A stretch of DNA of 64,000 bases from JAKPUX01 sp035353815. Lineage in GTDB: Bacteria; Zhuqueibacterota; Zhuqueibacteria; Residuimicrobiales; Residuimicrobiaceae. Under the pieces are notes generated by a model. The model was given only the letters and a program-made list of their open reading frames with translations, was not told where the DNA came from and searched no databases. A program made the position numbers and the translations under genes. Position 1 is the first letter of the stretch, and each line of letters begins with the position of its first letter. Below, piece after piece: positions 62,624 to 64,000 of this stretch. The stretch spans positions 62,001 through 126,000 of the forward strand of contig DAOQAG010000001.1 in the NCBI GenBank assembly GCA_035353815.1. The letters are read 5' to 3'.

Positions 62624-63435
62624 ACAGAAAACCCCGTTTCGGGATATGCGCCCTGCTGCTCGCCCTCACCCTCCTCACCACCCACTGCGCCTCCAGCCGC
62701 AAGCCCGGCCAGCTCGCCTTCGTCAGCATCGAGGAAGAAATGGCGCTGGGCCGGGAGATTTCCGTGCAATCCGGACAGGTGCTTCAGACGCTCCGCAACC
62801 AGGAGGTGGGGCGCTACCTGAACGGGCTGGCGGCCGAGATCGGACTGCAGTCGCACTGGAGCGGACTGACCTACACCGTGCATGTGATCAATGCGCCCGA
62901 CCTGAATCATTTTTCGCTTCCGGGGGGACAGATTTTTCTCTACCGCGGACTGATCGAAACTCTGGGGAACAGCGATCAGGTCGCGGCGGTGATCGCCCAC
63001 GAGATCGCCCATGTCGCCGCGCGTGATGGCGTCGAACGCCTGGCCGCCAAGTATGGCTGGGCGGTAGCCGCGCAGAGCGTGATCGGGCAAAATCCCGAGA
63101 TCGCACGGCAGCTGCTCATGACGCTGTACACAAAGGATACGATACTGGATTATCCCAAGCCAGTGGAGCGCGAAGCTGACCGAAAATGCGCCACTTATCT
63201 GGAAAAGGCCAATTTTGACCCAAACGGACTTTTAGAGATGCTGCGCGTGCTGCGCCAGGCCGAATCCGGCCATGCCGCCCTCGTGCGCTTGCTGCGCAAG
63301 ACCCACGCCTCAGCTTCTAGCCGATATCGTCATGTTTCCAATGAGGTTAAACTATTGGCCTCCCCCGCTGTCAACGCCCATCCCCAGGCCGATTTTCTGC
63401 AGATCAAGGCCATCCTCGCCAAAATCCCCTACTGA
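62620..63435 (+). CDS. M48-family metallopeptidase, lipoprotein
   Basis: A 271-residue protein with a lipoprotein leader (C23 in LLTTHC). The zinc site is HEIAH (H127, E128, H131) plus a downstream Glu in PVEREAD (E183). FSLPGGQIFLYRGLIETLGN is typical of the BepA/LoiP-type M48B peptidases that check outer-membrane protein assembly. It is shorter than BepA and lacks a TPR tail. It starts in the ligA stop (ATGA) and so is probably translated by coupling. Confidence 0.92.
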   Translation: MNRKPRFGICALLLALTLLTTHCASSRKPGQLAFVSIEEEMALGREISVQSGQVLQTLRNQEVGRYLNGLAAEIGLQSHWSGLTYTVHVINAPDLNHFSLPGGQIFLYRGLIETLGNSDQVAAVIAHEIAHVAARDGVERLAAKYGWAVAAQSVIGQNPEIARQLLMTLYTKDTILDYPKPVEREADRKCATYLEKANFDPNGLLEMLRVLRQAESGHAALVRLLRKTHASASSRYRHVSNEVKLLASPAVNAHPQADFLQIKAILAKIPY

Positions 63436-63780
63436 TCTTCACCGCTTTTTTCCCGCCGCTCTGCACTTTTTGGCATGCTTGTTGTTATAGGCATGGCATA
63501 CGTGCAAGCATCTTGAGACAGGCAGCGCCGCAGGCAATACCAGGCCGTACATGTAGTGGTTGCATCGCGTCTGAGCGTCCTTTGGAGTGGGACTTGCCAT
63601 AGCATCTTTTACGGCCTGGCGCCTGTCGCTTATCGCCGGCACCTTGAGCAGCAGAACAGGTCTGAGTGAGCCTGTCGTTGACATAGCATTTAGCCATCCC
63701 CCGCGGGGGTATGGCCGGGGCAAGGCAGCCTGTCCAGCTCTTCTTGCCCCGCAGAACCTCCCTCCTCCTCCTCAGATGCC
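63436..63780. other. Region without convincing gene; several hairpins
   Basis: Short frames on both strands (for example minus 63723-63439 and 63697-63485, plus 63587-63802) have no recognisable domain or ribosome-binding site. Base composition is less GC-rich than in the neighbours. Two strong inverted repeats stand side by side: GCCATCCCCC/GGGGGTATGGC (about 63690-63713) and GGGGCAAG/CTTGCCCC (63717-63750). A structured small RNA ending at the next terminator is possible. No tRNA, tmRNA, RNase P or SRP RNA signature was recognised. Confidence 0.45.
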
Positions 63781-63825
63781 AAAACTAAAAAGCCTCCGCT
63801 GAGCACACGGAGGCTTTTTAGTTTT
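63781..63825. terminator. Strong bidirectional rho-independent terminator
   Basis: An 18-bp perfect stem (AAAACTAAAAAGCCTCCG and its complement) with a 9-nt loop, ending in T-runs on both strands. It may end the PRODH-ligA-M48 transcript or an unknown RNA in 63436-63780, and a minus-strand unit from beyond the window. Confidence 0.92.
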
Positions 63826-63839
63826 TGGCGCATCCCCGG

Positions 63840-64000
63840 CGCCGCATCTCGAGCCGGCCCGCCCGGTTCGCACCTTTCCCACGCATCCTGCGCATCACCC
63901 TCGCATCGCGAGTCCTCCCGCTTCTGCCCACACCCCTCCTGCGCATCGCAAGTTCTCCCGCCACCGCCTGCACCCGGTCCGGAGACCCGGCTTAGGGCCG
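63840..64000. repeat. Degenerate ~40-bp repeats, GC-rich, no gene seen
   Basis: CGCATCGCGAGTCCTCCCGC (from 63902) and CGCATCGCAAGTTCTCCCGC (from 63942) are 40 bp apart, and weaker CGCATC-containing pieces precede them. No coding frame is apparent up to the window edge. Confidence 0.5.

Noticed and set aside
63439..63723. Small Cys/His-containing protein on the minus strand
   Set aside because: No ribosome-binding site, no family resemblance, and competing frames in the same DNA look equally good.
1..64000. tRNA, rRNA, tmRNA, RNase P RNA, transposase or phage genes
   Set aside because: None of their signatures was seen on reading the intergenic regions of both strands; a covariance or tRNA scan would be needed to exclude them fully.

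Overview
The window is a 64-kb piece of a GC-rich bacterial chromosome. It looks like an uncultivated Gram-negative lineage of the FCB superphylum, in the KSB1/Calditrichota neighbourhood. This placement is inferred from gene content, not from a marker-gene tree. The pointers are a TonB-dependent receptor with an N-terminal carboxypeptidase-regulatory-like domain, a Lamin-tail protein ending in a FlgD-like/type-IX-like sorting domain, a short Bacteroidota-style RpoD without region 1.1, many lipoproteins, and a bactofilin encoded beside parAB. I found no rRNA, tRNA, CRISPR array, insertion sequence or prophage. Coding density is high and most genes are on the minus strand.

Layout. 1-3970: a secreted protein (cut by the window edge) behind a TonB receptor, read from a strong promoter with a ~280-nt leader. 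3979-10735: PIN-PhoH (minus), a 67-bp tandem repeat, then PHP-UvrD helicase, threonine aldolase and the primary sigma factor (plus), closed by a two-way terminator. 10754-15172: ksgA-recO-glyS-pyrF-pyrE (minus). 15308-19732: a 75-bp repeat, a Lamin-tail secreted protein, an MBL-fold hydrolase, a chagasin-like inhibitor plus papain-like protease pair, and a DUF481 outer-membrane protein. 19788-22424: two overlapping ADP-glucose pyrophosphorylase genes. 22512-39219: a gene train hsp20-lon-UDPGP-AsmA/YdbH-like-DUF1318-CHAT, ending in a 2808-residue secreted propeller/TPR/CHAT protein. 39449-45865: a GYF-MinD-like ATPase, a membrane protein, and the phoH-7TM-HD-ybeY cluster. 46072-49212: a LysM protein, a coiled-coil lipoprotein and aspS. 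49250-59563: parA-parB-M23 peptidase-bactofilin-atpZ-atpI-atpBEFHAGDC, apparently one operon with a promoter at one end and a terminator at the other. 59610-63435: proline dehydrogenase, ligA and an M48 lipoprotein. 63436-64000: no convincing gene, several hairpins and a strong terminator.

The most unusual locus is the large CHAT protein. It has a signal peptide, a TolB-like propeller and two successive TPR-CHAT modules. The second CHAT keeps the His/Cys dyad and the first has lost it. It lies at the end of a proteostasis and envelope gene train. Eleven promoters found by eye share TTGnnn, a 17-18 nt spacer and a TATATT-like -10 box, which gives a usable sigma-A consensus for this organism.
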